Shown: positions 26,959 to 36,994, counted from the first letter of the stretch. The stretch is DNA of 64,000 bases from an uncultured Paracoccaceae bacterium (GCA_947499715.1 CANMPL010000002.1:62001-126000); one strand, 5' to 3'. Program-made: numbers and translations. Notes: a model not told the origin generated them from the letters alone.

Positions 26959-29036
26959 AGCCGCTCTCCTTCCAGCACCCACATCGTGTCGGGGAAGGAC
27001 CACGGCATCGTTGCGCCGTGGTGCATCAGATAACGGCCCGAGACGATCATGTTGTCGGACTTGAGCAGTGGCGTGCCGCGCGACAACGTCGGCGCGGCGT
27101 TGCGGTTCGCCAGATGCACACGGTATTGCGCATCCAGATCAAGCCCGGTCAGGCGCAGCGGACGCGGCGCGATCTGGGCACTTGTCGCGGCTTTGCCGGC
27201 AAAGACAACAAAGCGGCTGCCGTCGCGGGCAATTTGCTGTTCAGCCAGCACGGCGGGATCCGCGCTATCAAGGCGCAGAATGTCGGCGGTGCGCATCCAG
27301 TCGCGGTTGGCTTTCCACCAGCGTGTCACCTCACGCAGCACGGTGGCTTCGTAGTCGTCCAACTCGCGCGGGTCCATCTCGAACCCCATGTGGCGCTGGG
27401 CGGCGACCCATGCGCGAAAAGAGATATCAAAGACCCGACCAGAGGTGTGGCACTTGCGCGGGCCCACATGGCTGCCGGTGACGGCCAGCGGCAGAAACAG
27501 GGCCGCGTCGTGCTGGATCCGCAAGCGTTCAAGCGCGTCGTTGCTATCCGACAGCCAGACCCGCTGGGTCCGTTCCATGATGCCAAAATCAATGCGCCCG
27601 CCGCCCGAGGCGCAGCTTTCAATCTCGACCATCGGGAAATCAGCGCGCAGCCGGTCAATCAGGGCATAAGACCCGCGGGTCTGGGCCGCATCGGGCATCG
27701 GCAGCACCCGATTATGATCCCACTTGATATAGTCGATATCGTGCTCTGCCAGGATCGCGGACATCCGGTCATAAAGGAAATCGCGCACCTCTGGCAGCGC
27801 CATATTCAGCGCTTTTTGCTGGCGGCCCAGCGTCTGATCCTCTGATCCCAGTGCCCAATCGGGATGGGCGCGGTGGATATCGCTGTCTTCGTTGATCATC
27901 TCTGGCTCAAACCAGATGCCAAAGGTCATGCCGCAGTGATGCACATGGTCGATCAGCGGGCCAAGCCCGTCAGGGTATTTGCGCGGATCCACAGTCCAGT
28001 CCGACAGGCTGCGCGTGTCATCATCGCGGTTCCCGAACCAGCCGTCATCCAGCACAAAGCGTTCCGCCCCAAGATCGGCGGCGCGGCTGGCAATATCCTT
28101 GAGCACCGGCAACTTGTGATCGAAATAGACGGCCTCCCAGCAATTGTAATGCACAGGCCTTTGCACCGATGGCTTGGGCCAGGTCACGATCCGGTCGCGC
28201 AAGTGCCGCTGAAAGGCGGTCGCACAGCCGTTCAGACCACTGCTGGAATAGGTGATATATAGCGGCGAGGTCTTGAACTGCTTGGCGGGTGCCGTCTCCA
28301 TCCGGGCGGCGTGGCCCCATTGGATCTGGCGGCGACCATCGGGCAGTTCTTCTGCCACCATCCTGTGCCCACCGGACCAGCCATAGTGGAACCCGTAGGC
28401 TTCTCCGCGGGTATTGGTGGCCCCGGTGCAGGGCACGATCAGGCCGGGGAAATGTTCATGCCCCGTGCGGCCCGTGCGGTTTTCGCGGTAGCGGATGCCA
28501 GCGGACCATGCGGTGCGGTTGGTCTGAAACTCACCACACCAGCGACCGGAAAAGTCGATCATCTCATCCGATTGCTGTGGGCCGGGCAGAACAGGTGCGG
28601 CCAGCCAATGCAAATGGACGGGCCGGGTGGCATCCAACACCGTCTGGCAGGTGATGATATGGGTGTCGGGATCAGGCCGGAATGTGAACGTCAGCGTCAG
28701 CCCATTCTCGGTGTCGTCATAGGACAGGGCCAGCCCGTCGCTGTGGTCTTCGGCGGCGAAACAGAACTTGGGCAACAGCGGCGTGCCATCGGTGTCGCGC
28801 AGGATCAGACCGGGCTGGCCGGGAAAGCTGCGCGTTGCTTCGGGACACAAAGACAGGGGCGGATTTTCGTCCAGCATCCCGCCGGTCACATCAATCTCAT
28901 GCGCTGCCTGCAACGTGGCCAGGTCATCGCCGTCCGGCAGGGCCGGTCCCCAATACACCACCTCGGGGAGGCGGTCGTTTCGCGCCGCCAGAACAAGCGT
29001 CTGGCGGCTATCGTCAAGGCGATACTGTCGTGTCAT
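26955..29036 (-). CDS. GH36 alpha-galactosidase
   Basis: Cytosolic alpha-galactosidase of glycoside hydrolase family 36, 693 residues, no signal peptide. An N-terminal beta-sandwich (to about 290) leads to the catalytic barrel. Nucleophile Asp440 lies in YIKWDHNR and the acid/base Asp497 in VWLSDSND. Substrate motifs VLDDGWFG (328-335), GIWFEPEMI (373-381) and CASGGGR (475-481) are intact, and a C-terminal beta domain closes the protein. It would release galactose from imported alpha-galactosides such as floridoside, melibiose or raffinose. Six bases separate it from the permease upstream. Confidence 0.93.
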   Translation of the reverse strand: MTRQYRLDDSRQTLVLAARNDRLPEVVYWGPALPDGDDLATLQAAHEIDVTGGMLDENPPLSLCPEATRSFPGQPGLILRDTDGTPLLPKFCFAAEDHSDGLALSYDDTENGLTLTFTFRPDPDTHIITCQTVLDATRPVHLHWLAAPVLPGPQQSDEMIDFSGRWCGEFQTNRTAWSAGIRYRENRTGRTGHEHFPGLIVPCTGATNTRGEAYGFHYGWSGGHRMVAEELPDGRRQIQWGHAARMETAPAKQFKTSPLYITYSSSGLNGCATAFQRHLRDRIVTWPKPSVQRPVHYNCWEAVYFDHKLPVLKDIASRAADLGAERFVLDDGWFGNRDDDTRSLSDWTVDPRKYPDGLGPLIDHVHHCGMTFGIWFEPEMINEDSDIHRAHPDWALGSEDQTLGRQQKALNMALPEVRDFLYDRMSAILAEHDIDYIKWDHNRVLPMPDAAQTRGSYALIDRLRADFPMVEIESCASGGGRIDFGIMERTQRVWLSDSNDALERLRIQHDAALFLPLAVTGSHVGPRKCHTSGRVFDISFRAWVAAQRHMGFEMDPRELDDYEATVLREVTRWWKANRDWMRTADILRLDSADPAVLAEQQIARDGSRFVVFAGKAATSAQIAPRPLRLTGLDLDAQYRVHLANRNAAPTLSRGTPLLKSDNMIVSGRYLMHHGATMPWSFPDTMWVLEGERL

Positions 29037-29042
29037 CAGGTC

Positions 29043-29891
29043 TTACTTTACGGCGCCAAGCGTGAGGCCAGCGATGAAATGTTTCTGCATCAAAAAGAAC
29101 ATCGCAACCGGTGGAAGGGCGGCGACAATCGAACCTGCACTCATCAAATGATAGGCCGCGCGGAACTGGCTGTTGAACTCTGTGATGCCAGCCGTCACAG
29201 GCTGCGCGTCGGGTCCTTGGGTCAGCACGACGGCCCAGAAATAATCGTTCCAGATAAAGGTAAAGATCAGCACGGCCAAGGCGGCCAGCGCGGGCTTCAT
29301 CAAGGGGAGCACGACATACCAGAAAATGCGGATCTCGCTGATGCCTTCGACCCGTGCGGCCTCGATCAATGGGAACGGCAGGGCGCGGATAAAGTTACGC
29401 ATGAACAACGTGCAGAACCCGGTCTGGAACGCGACGTGGAACAGGACAAGTCCGGTGATCGTATCATAAAGACCAAGATCAATCGTCAGGTCACGGACGG
29501 GCACCATCAGGATCTGGAACGGCACAAAGTTACCGGCAATGAACATGAAAAAGATCAGCAGATTGCCTTTGAACCGGTAAATCCCCAGCGCAAAACCTGC
29601 CATCGCCGAAAGTGCCACCGCACCGATCACAGTAGGCACCGTGATCAAAAGCGAGTTGAACAGATAGCGCGGCATGTTCGATTCAAAGAACACCTTGCCG
29701 TAGTTGTTAAACATCTCAAACGACGATGGCAGGCCCCAGAAATTGCCGCTGGCAAAGTCGGCGTCAGGCTTGATCGAAAAGATGAACACCGCGATGAGCG
29801 GCAAGAGCCACAGGATCAGTGCAAAGGGCAGCAGCGCTTGATAGCCAATCTGGCGGGCCTGCGTCTGTTGTTGGATTGGGCGCGGAAACAT
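29043..29891 (-). CDS. carbohydrate ABC transporter permease (MalG type)
   Basis: Second inner-membrane permease of the CUT1 sugar importer, 282 residues with six helices. The EAA coupling loop is RVEGISEIRIFWYVVLPLMKPA near residue 185. The N-terminus (QQQTQARQIGYQALLPFALI) begins cytoplasmic. It abuts the first permease without a gap (start at 29891, preceding stop at 29892) and is followed 6 bases later by alpha-galactosidase. The importer ATPase is encoded across the divergent promoter at 33167. Confidence 0.9.
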   Translation of the reverse strand: MFPRPIQQQTQARQIGYQALLPFALILWLLPLIAVFIFSIKPDADFASGNFWGLPSSFEMFNNYGKVFFESNMPRYLFNSLLITVPTVIGAVALSAMAGFALGIYRFKGNLLIFFMFIAGNFVPFQILMVPVRDLTIDLGLYDTITGLVLFHVAFQTGFCTLFMRNFIRALPFPLIEAARVEGISEIRIFWYVVLPLMKPALAALAVLIFTFIWNDYFWAVVLTQGPDAQPVTAGITEFNSQFRAAYHLMSAGSIVAALPPVAMFFLMQKHFIAGLTLGAVK

Positions 29892-30836
29892 TCAGTGACC
29901 TCCCTTTTCGTCTTGGTACATCGACCACAGGAAGTAGACGATGAAGAACAACATGATGAAGAACAGCACCACTGCGATGGCGGCGCCATAGCCCATGCGG
30001 AAGCCAAACTCTGACAGCGATTCCTCGAACATATAAAAGCTCAACACGCGGGTGGATCCGAACGGGCCACCGTTGGTCATGACGCTAATCAGGTCGAACG
30101 AGCGTAGCGCGCCAATGATCGTCACCACGAAGGCGATGAACGTCGCGGGCTTGAGTTGTGGCAGAATGACATACCACAGCATCTTGCGACCCTTGGCGCC
30201 ATCAAGGCGCGCAGCCTCAACCTGTTCGGGATCAACGGCATTCAGGCCCGTCAGATACAGGATCATGCAATAGGCCGTCTGCGGCCACAGGCCTGCGGCG
30301 ATAATGCCATAGGTCGCGGTGTTTGGATTGCCCAACATCCCGCCCTTGATATCAATGCCGACAAGGCCGACGATTTGATCGAACAGGCCATTGTTCGGCA
30401 GATAGAACCAGCTGAACACCAGACCCACAACCACCTGAGAGATCACGAAAGGGAAGAAAAACAGCGACTTGTATAGCCGGATGCCCGCAACCTTTTGGTT
30501 CAGGAACAGCGAGATGAAAAGACCCATCGGAATGGCCAGCAGATACAGCACCAACCATTTCAGATTGTTCCAGAACGAGACGGAAAATTTGCGATCAATG
30601 TTTTGTTCGCCAATCCCCAAAAGCCGTTCATAGTTGGCTGTGCCGACCCAGGTCGCTTCGCCCAAACCGTCCCACTGATGGAACGAAATCCAGAACGACT
30701 GACCAATGGGAATGATGACGTAGACCGCAAAGAACAGCATCGCCGGGGCCAGAAACAGCCACGGAGTGATTGCGATCTCGTTGCGCTTGTACCAACCGCG
30801 CTGGGCGCGGGCACCGTTCGTTGTGACGGATGACAT
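29892..30836 (-). CDS. carbohydrate ABC transporter permease (MalF type)
   Basis: First inner-membrane permease of the CUT1 sugar importer, 314 residues, six to seven helices. A cytoplasmic basic N-terminus precedes the first helix (ITPWLFLAPAMLFFAVYVII). The EAA loop is RLDGAKGRKMLWYVILPQLKPA near residue 210. It lies 100 bases after the binding-protein gene, with a stable hairpin between them, the usual way of giving the binding protein more transcripts than the membrane parts. Confidence 0.9.
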   Translation of the reverse strand: MSSVTTNGARAQRGWYKRNEIAITPWLFLAPAMLFFAVYVIIPIGQSFWISFHQWDGLGEATWVGTANYERLLGIGEQNIDRKFSVSFWNNLKWLVLYLLAIPMGLFISLFLNQKVAGIRLYKSLFFFPFVISQVVVGLVFSWFYLPNNGLFDQIVGLVGIDIKGGMLGNPNTATYGIIAAGLWPQTAYCMILYLTGLNAVDPEQVEAARLDGAKGRKMLWYVILPQLKPATFIAFVVTIIGALRSFDLISVMTNGGPFGSTRVLSFYMFEESLSEFGFRMGYGAAIAVVLFFIMLFFIVYFLWSMYQDEKGGH

Positions 30837-30904
30837 GGTTTTCCTCCCTGGCGGTCAACACATGCGAAAACCCAACTGGGCTTGCGGATGTCTTGGTCGG
30901 GGTA

Positions 30905-30926
30905 GGGTGGGCAATTCTGCCCACCC
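30905..30926 (-). promoter_or_regulatory. intercistronic hairpin between binding-protein and permease genes
   Basis: A perfect 9-bp stem GGGTGGGCA / TGCCCACCC with a 4-base loop lies 11 bases after the binding-protein stop. There is no T-run, so it is more likely a 3' end stabiliser or partial attenuator than a full terminator, as in malE-malF type spacers. Confidence 0.65.
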
Positions 30927-30936
30927 CGATATCAGA

Positions 30937-32196
30937 TTACTGGTAGATGCGCTGACGTGCTTCTTCCAGACGGGCCAGGATGTCGTCCAGATTGTCTGGG
31001 AACACCATGAACTCCTGCAGGCCTTCCATGCCAACCGATGCCATCTCGGCAGGGAAGTCACGGTCAAAGAACTGCATGATGCCGCCGGATGCGTTGTTCG
31101 ACAGCATCTCAAAGCCTTCCTGAATGAACTTGTCATCAGAAACGGATGCTTCTGCGTTCACAGGCAGCTGACCCAACGCGTCGCCGCTGTTGATCTCGGA
31201 CTGAACTTCAGGCGAGGTCACGTAAAGCAGGAACGCTTTGGCCGCAGCAACGTTCTGTGCGCCAGAGGCGATGTGGAACGTATCTGTTGGCGCATCTTCA
31301 GCAGGTGCAACATCAGGGTTGATCGTTGGGAACTGGTAGAAGTCCAACTGATCATCTGTCAGGCCACCGTCACGGAATGCCGCGACAGAGAAGTTACCCA
31401 TCAGATAGGCCGTTGCTTCGCCGTCAACCATGAATGGCATGGCTTCCTGCCAGCTGTAGGACTGGTGGTCGTCAATGAAGGCGCCCATGTCGATCAGCTG
31501 ACGCCAGTTGGCGAAAGTTTCACGCACGCGGGGGTCTGTCCACTCAACTTCGCCATTGGCCAGCTGGATGTGGAAGTCATAGCCGTTTGTGCGGCTGTTG
31601 ATGTAGTCAAACCAGCCACCAGCAGTCCACAGGAACTTGGAACCGATGGTATAGCACTTGCGGCCCGAATCGATGATCGCCTGACAGTTGGCAATCTCTT
31701 CGTCCCATGTGGCAGGCTCAGTCAGGCCCAGCTCTTCAAAGATGTCTTTACGGTAGTAAACACCCCACTGGTAGTACGTGTAGGGCACGCCCCACTGCTT
31801 GCCGTCCAGGGTCATCGCGCCCTTGGTTGAAGCAAGTGCTGCCATCTCAGGCTCGTTCCACAGATCAGAGATGTCCATGAACAGGCCTGCGTCTACGTAT
31901 GGGCTCATACGTGTCGCAGCATACCAGTTCACAACGTCTGGTGGGTTTGCGCCCAATGCGTTGCGGATCTGTGTTTTCCACGCTTCGCGGTCAACGATGG
32001 TCAGATCAACGGTCAGGTCGTCGTGCATGGCGTCAAAGTCTGCCGCCAGCTTTTCCATCACCGCACGCGGTGCCGGGTTCGACATGTCCGAGATGATGCG
32101 CAGTTCGCCAGACAGTGCGTGACCGTCAGCTGTTGCAGTTGTTGCTACGCCAGCAGCAACCAACGCCGCAAGCGACGTCTTAAGAATGGAATGCAT
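30937..32196 (-). CDS. sugar ABC transporter substrate-binding protein (CUT1)
   Basis: Periplasmic receptor of the galactoside importer, 419 residues, SBP_bac_1 family. The ATG at 32196 gives a clean signal peptide (MHSILKTSLAALVAAGVATTATA, cleavage before DGHALSG) and has GGGAGGAC upstream; an extension of 14 residues to 32238 has none of this. Conserved features: RIISDMSNPAPRAVMEKL near the mature N-terminus and the hinge regions typical of cluster-B receptors. It is first in the operon and divergent from the IclR regulator. Ligand is inferred as an alpha- or beta-galactoside. Confidence 0.9.
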   Translation of the reverse strand: MHSILKTSLAALVAAGVATTATADGHALSGELRIISDMSNPAPRAVMEKLAADFDAMHDDLTVDLTIVDREAWKTQIRNALGANPPDVVNWYAATRMSPYVDAGLFMDISDLWNEPEMAALASTKGAMTLDGKQWGVPYTYYQWGVYYRKDIFEELGLTEPATWDEEIANCQAIIDSGRKCYTIGSKFLWTAGGWFDYINSRTNGYDFHIQLANGEVEWTDPRVRETFANWRQLIDMGAFIDDHQSYSWQEAMPFMVDGEATAYLMGNFSVAAFRDGGLTDDQLDFYQFPTINPDVAPAEDAPTDTFHIASGAQNVAAAKAFLLYVTSPEVQSEINSGDALGQLPVNAEASVSDDKFIQEGFEMLSNNASGGIMQFFDRDFPAEMASVGMEGLQEFMVFPDNLDDILARLEEARQRIYQ

Positions 32197-32234
32197 GGTG
32201 TCCTCCCTAGGTGCTTCCACTAAAAAACTTCGTC

Positions 32235-32296
32235 TCAATATTTGAAACTTGGTTTTGGATATTGATACTAAACTGCGACTCGCTTACGCTTGTCAA
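32235..32296 (-). promoter_or_regulatory. promoter and operator-like repeat of the galactoside operon
   Basis: On the minus strand TTGACA (32291-32296) followed after 18 bases by TTTAGT (32267-32272) is a plausible promoter for the transporter operon. The inverted repeat TCAATAT (32235-32241) / ATATTGA (32259-32265) lies just downstream of or over the -10 region, a natural place for a repressor. The divergent IclR-type protein is the obvious candidate ligand-responsive binder. Confidence 0.5.
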
Positions 32297-32360
32297 CAGT
32301 CCAAGCACGAATTCGCAATCGGGAGGAGCGCGGAAAAAGCGATTGGACAGGAGGAACACC

Positions 32361-33164
32361 GTGGCACGAGAGGCGTCAGACGGAACAGTTGGAAAAGCAC
32401 TGGAGGTGCTGGAACAGGTCGCGGACTTTGGTCGCCCTGTCCGGTTCTCCGAAGTGCTCGCTGTGTCGACCTTCCCCAAGCCTACGCTTTACCGCTTTAT
32501 GCAGACCCTCACCAGCCAGCGGATGCTGGATTACGATGCCGAACGCCAGACCTATTCACCCGGTGGCCGTCTGGTGCGTCTGGCCCATGCCGCTTGGGCG
32601 CAATCCTCGCTCGCGCGGGTTGCCCGCCCGCATCTGGTCAAACTGTCGCAGGCCACAGGCGAAACCGTGCATCTGGCGCAACTCGACCACGCGCAGGTGC
32701 TTTATCTTGATAAGATGAACGCCGCCCAACCGGTCGAGATGTATAGTCAGGCCGGCAAGGTCGGCCCGGTCTATTGCACAGGCGTCGGCAAAGTGATGCT
32801 GGCCTTTCTGGACAAAGATGCCGCCGATGAGGTCATCGAACAGCAATCATTCCACGTCTTCACCGACCATACGCTGAGTGGCGCAGATCCGCTCAAGGAA
32901 GAACTGTCAGAGATCCGGGCCCATGGCTATGGCTTTGACCGTGAAGAACACGAACCGGGGATCATCTGCATCGCCGCCCCCATCCTCAATGACCAAAACC
33001 GCGTCCTTGGCGCGGTCTCGGTCACCAGCACGACCAGCCGCACCAATTTGGCCGGGCTCGAAGCACAGCTTCCCGTCCTGCAGCACGCGGCACAATCCAT
33101 TGCCGGAGAAGCCCAAGCCTGGAGCTTTCCCGATCAGCACAAACAGCCACAATCAGGGATATAG
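32361..33164 (+). CDS. IclR-family transcriptional regulator of the galactoside genes
   Basis: 267 residues from the GTG at 32361, chosen because AGGAGGA lies 7 bases upstream; the open frame continues 50 codons further but without conservation or a ribosome site. An N-terminal winged helix-turn-helix (GTVGKALEVLEQVADFGRPV then TFPKPTLYRFMQTL) is followed by the IclR effector domain (residues 85-250, with GKVGPVYCTGVGKVMLAFL). Position between the divergent sugar operon and the ATPase gene makes it the probable sensor of galactose or a pathway intermediate. The ATPase gene follows 2 bases later. Confidence 0.88.
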   Translation: MAREASDGTVGKALEVLEQVADFGRPVRFSEVLAVSTFPKPTLYRFMQTLTSQRMLDYDAERQTYSPGGRLVRLAHAAWAQSSLARVARPHLVKLSQATGETVHLAQLDHAQVLYLDKMNAAQPVEMYSQAGKVGPVYCTGVGKVMLAFLDKDAADEVIEQQSFHVFTDHTLSGADPLKEELSEIRAHGYGFDREEHEPGIICIAAPILNDQNRVLGAVSVTSTTSRTNLAGLEAQLPVLQHAAQSIAGEAQAWSFPDQHKQPQSGI

Positions 33165-33166
33165 AT

Positions 33167-34227
<1,061 letters not shown>

Positions 34228-34231
<4 letters not shown>

Positions 34232-34788
34232 CGGGTCGAATGGCGCGCCCGGCTAAGTGTCACGGGCGTCATTCCCAGAAACGCCGCGATCAGATGGTGT
34301 GGAAAACGCGCCTCTGCGCGCGGGTAATCCTGCCTGAACCATGCCAGCCTGTCTTTTGCAGGCAGTGCAGCTAAGGCCCAATCACGCGCGCCTCGTGCTA
34401 CCAACTCGCGGTGAAGCGCTGCATTGCCCCATGCGCGGATGTCGGGATCAGCGACCATCTGGTCTTGCAAGACATCCGCGTCAATGCGCGCAATCGTGCC
34501 CGCTGTCAGAACCTCGATCGTCACCAGCGACCGCCCATCCTTTGCGCGGGCAATCTGGGGTGTCACGATTTGTGGTCCCGCATACAGCGCTGTGCATACT
34601 TGGCGGCCATCTGGGTCCGAAATATGGGCCGCTGCCGTCCCGCAAAGCAACAGGATTTCATCTTTGGCAGGGTCGCCCTGATCGACCAGGGTTTCGCCCT
34701 GCGACACGGCTTTGCGGCGCAATTGTTGATCCAAGATAGCGGCCGCATTGGGCGGCAAGCTGGCGATCAACGGCTGTAACTCTTGCAT
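34228..34788 (-). CDS. Crp/Fnr-family transcriptional regulator
   Basis: 186 residues from ATG 34788 (MQELQPLIASLPPNAA). A cyclic-nucleotide-binding-like beta-roll (residues 20-110) and a dimerisation helix lead to a short C-terminal helix-turn-helix (FPHHLIAAFLGMTPVTLSRAR at the end of the protein). The N-terminal Cys cluster of FNR is missing; only two scattered cysteines occur. It is therefore not an O2-sensing FNR. The effector is unknown. It is convergent with the ATPase gene (4-base overlap) and divergent from a membrane protein gene, with a perfect palindrome in the shared gap. Confidence 0.8.
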
Positions 34789-34816
34789 CCTGCGGCCTTT
34801 GAAATTCCGGGGCGTC

Positions 34817-34830
34817 TTATCATTTGATAA
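34817..34830. promoter_or_regulatory. perfect 14-bp palindrome upstream of the Crp/Fnr-type gene
   Basis: TTATCATTTGATAA (half-sites TTATCA and TGATAA, 2-base centre) lies 29 bases before the regulator start, in the divergent gap. It is not an FNR box, which reads TTGAT-N4-ATCAA. Likely an autoregulatory site, by position only. Confidence 0.45.
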
Positions 34831-34885
34831 TGCGCGGTTTTGCGCGGCGTGACCAGTTATGGCGATCAACCCAAAGGATTGCCCG

Positions 34886-35446
34886 ATGCAACTTCGCCCA
34901 ACACTCCCGACCCTACTGGTTCTGACCGGCCTGACCCTTGGCATCTATGTTTGGATGCTGCTTGGCCCACTTTCAGCGTTACAGACGCTCGCCGGTGCGC
35001 CACCTCTGGACATGCGACCCTTCGGATATGATCGCGACGGCGTCGCGGCCTTTTTGCACGCCTTGGGTCACGATGGGCGGACATTTTACCTGACGCGACA
35101 AATCCCCTTGGATATGATCTACCCCGGACTTCTGGCGCTCATGCTCGCGGGCTGGCTGCGGTGGTTGGGGCGCCGAGGTGCTGCAATCGCCGTCACCGCA
35201 AGCCTTTGTGACTACGCGGAAAACGGGTTGATCGTATGGATGCTGCTGACCTTTCCGCACATGCCCGAGGGGCTCGCAAAGGCTGCGTCAATTGCGACGA
35301 TGCTCAAGTCAGGACTAAGCACCGTCGCGTTTTCTTGGCTACTGATCGTGGCCGGGATCAGCGTTTACCGTAATAGAGCCCGACGACGTGTTCCGCCTGC
35401 GCAAAGAACAGCCAGCGCAGGCACAAAACCCCCGCGATATGGCTGA
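34886..35446 (+). CDS. hypothetical membrane protein
   Basis: 186 residues from ATG 34886, where AAAGGA sits 8 bases upstream; the ATG at 34859 lacks one. About four hydrophobic segments: 4-25, 80-98, 102-125 and 138-162. A longer hydrophilic part (residues 28-72, PLSALQTLAGAPPLDMRPFGYDRDG) should lie outside the membrane. No known family is recognised. The 3' end overlaps the convergent soeC by 89 bases, unusual for this compact genome; the last 25 residues are Arg/Pro-rich and may not be conserved. Confidence 0.6.
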   Translation: MQLRPTLPTLLVLTGLTLGIYVWMLLGPLSALQTLAGAPPLDMRPFGYDRDGVAAFLHALGHDGRTFYLTRQIPLDMIYPGLLALMLAGWLRWLGRRGAAIAVTASLCDYAENGLIVWMLLTFPHMPEGLAKAASIATMLKSGLSTVAFSWLLIVAGISVYRNRARRRVPPAQRTASAGTKPPRYG

Positions 35447-36230
35447 CGACAGCCAGCAAGGCGGTGACGTGATTGACGCCCAAAAGCAGGATCGCAATCG
35501 GCACCGCAAAGGCCAAAAGCAGCGTGATCAGCCGCAATTGCGTCGCATGTTTGCGGCCCACCACATGCACGAATTCCTTCAGCAGATAGTTGGTGCCGGT
35601 GTGTGGTGGCTCAAACGCGCGGACCTCTCCGATACCGCCAAGACCTGTGGCAGAGGCCAGCGATGTGCCCGAGTCCTTCAGGCGGCTATCGCCAAAATAC
35701 CAGGCCGCGATCTGCACCGCAGCAGCGGCCAAAAGCAGCAACATCGCAAGGGTCACGCGCCCCGACAACAGCGCCCCGCCGCCCAGCGAAAGGGTCAAAA
35801 ACAGCGCAGGCGTGGTCCAGTGGTTCCAGCGCGGAATGGTCTTCAGCTGGGTGTAAATCATCGATGTGGTGAACACTGTCGCCAAGGCACCCAGCGCGCC
35901 AAGCCATCCAAGAATGGACCATTGCGCCCCAAAGAACACAAGGCCAGCCCCGTACAACGCCATGATAAGAAGGGTGAAAACCGCCGCGATCCCTTCGCGC
36001 GACAACCATGACGACCGCCACTGGCTAAACGCCTTCAGCGCCCGTTCGGGGTGCCCAAGGTGAAAGGTCGACGCGATCAACCCGCCCACGGCCATCAGAT
36101 AGGCAATTGCAAAGAAGACAAACGCGACCCAGCCGGTTGGTGCGGTTGTGTCGAGGCCCAGCCAGAACAACAGGCCAAAGCCAAGCCCAGAGAATGTTGT
36201 GAAGATAATAACTGACGGTGCGGGATGCAT
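35358..36230 (-). CDS. soeC: sulfite dehydrogenase membrane anchor (SoeC, DmsC-like)
   Basis: NrfD/DmsC-type quinone-reducing membrane subunit, 290 residues with eight predicted helices. The start at 36230 shares a base with the soeB stop. HLGHPERALKAFSQWRSSWLSRE near residue 58 is the conserved DmsC-like loop. By family alone it could be a DMSO reductase anchor. The soeA partner without a Tat signal and the neighbouring xsc, pta and tauE genes instead point to SoeC of the cytoplasm-facing sulfite:quinone oxidoreductase. Confidence 0.85.
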   Translation of the reverse strand: MHPAPSVIIFTTFSGLGFGLLFWLGLDTTAPTGWVAFVFFAIAYLMAVGGLIASTFHLGHPERALKAFSQWRSSWLSREGIAAVFTLLIMALYGAGLVFFGAQWSILGWLGALGALATVFTTSMIYTQLKTIPRWNHWTTPALFLTLSLGGGALLSGRVTLAMLLLLAAAAVQIAAWYFGDSRLKDSGTSLASATGLGGIGEVRAFEPPHTGTNYLLKEFVHVVGRKHATQLRLITLLLAFAVPIAILLLGVNHVTALLAVVSHIAGVLCLRWLFFAQAEHVVGLYYGKR

Positions 36231-36991
36231 TATTTGGCACCTCCTGGAAGGGCGGACAACGCCTTGTCGAGCCATCCGACAAAGCCTTTGCCGTCGGTGG
36301 CAATGGGTTCGAGGTAGGGGGCCAGAATGTCGAATTCAGGTTCAACATCCTTGGGCCGCGGTGGCAGGTATTTGTTGACCGGCTTGGTGCCCTGTTCCGG
36401 CATCAAATCAAAGCCGCCGCGTTCGGCCACCAACTGGCTGACGTCGCTATCAGGATCACCCAGATCGCCAAAATGCCGCGCCCCGGCAGGGCAGGTTCTA
36501 ACGCAAGCCGGCTGCCGGTCTTCTTCGGGTAGGTTGGTGTTATAGATGCGATCGACGCAAAGGGTGCATTTCTTCATCACCTTCTCTTCGGCGTCGAGTT
36601 CGCGCGCACCATAAGGGCAGGCCCATGCGCATAATCCGCAACCGATACAGTCCTTTTCATTGACCAAAACGATTCCGTCCTCGACCCGCTTGTAGCTGGC
36701 ACCGGTCGGGCAGACGGTCACGCAAGGTGCGTCCTCGCAATGCAGGCAGGACTTGGGGAAGTGGATCAATTGTGCCGCTTTATCAGCCGGTTGCACCTCG
36801 TAGGAATGCACTCGGTTCAAGAACGTGCCGGAAGCCGCCCCCGAATAGGCGTTCTGATCCGACAGCGGCGCGCCGTAGTTTTCGGTGTTCCAGCCCTTGC
36901 AGGACACCACACAGGCGTGACAGCCGACACAGGTATCAAGGTCGATCACCAGGCCGAGTTTCTTATCGGTAGAGGTAGGAAGCGTCGTCAT
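36230..36991 (-). CDS. soeB: sulfite dehydrogenase iron-sulfur subunit (SoeB, DmsB-like)
   Basis: Electron-transfer subunit, 253 residues, with four [4Fe-4S] cluster motifs. The first is C21-x2-C24-x2-C27-x3-C31 (CVGCHACVVSC); then CLHCEDAPCVTVC, CIGCGLCAWAC and CTLC with a later CVRTC. The start at 36991 (MTTLPTSTDKKLG) lies 4 bases after the small ORF stop. No Tat signal is present, in line with a cytoplasmic complex. It passes electrons from the molybdenum subunit to the membrane subunit, which reduces quinone. Confidence 0.88.
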   Translation of the reverse strand: MTTLPTSTDKKLGLVIDLDTCVGCHACVVSCKGWNTENYGAPLSDQNAYSGAASGTFLNRVHSYEVQPADKAAQLIHFPKSCLHCEDAPCVTVCPTGASYKRVEDGIVLVNEKDCIGCGLCAWACPYGARELDAEEKVMKKCTLCVDRIYNTNLPEEDRQPACVRTCPAGARHFGDLGDPDSDVSQLVAERGGFDLMPEQGTKPVNKYLPPRPKDVEPEFDILAPYLEPIATDGKGFVGWLDKALSALPGGAK

Positions 36992-36994
36992 GTC

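Noticed and set aside
32211-32360. N-terminal extension of the IclR regulator
   Set aside because: The GTG at 32361 has a strong ribosome site; the extension covers the promoter and operator region of the divergent operon.
36230-36991. Longer soeB start at 37132
   Set aside because: It would run through the dispersed element and the small ORF; the start at 36991 opens with the normal family N-terminus.
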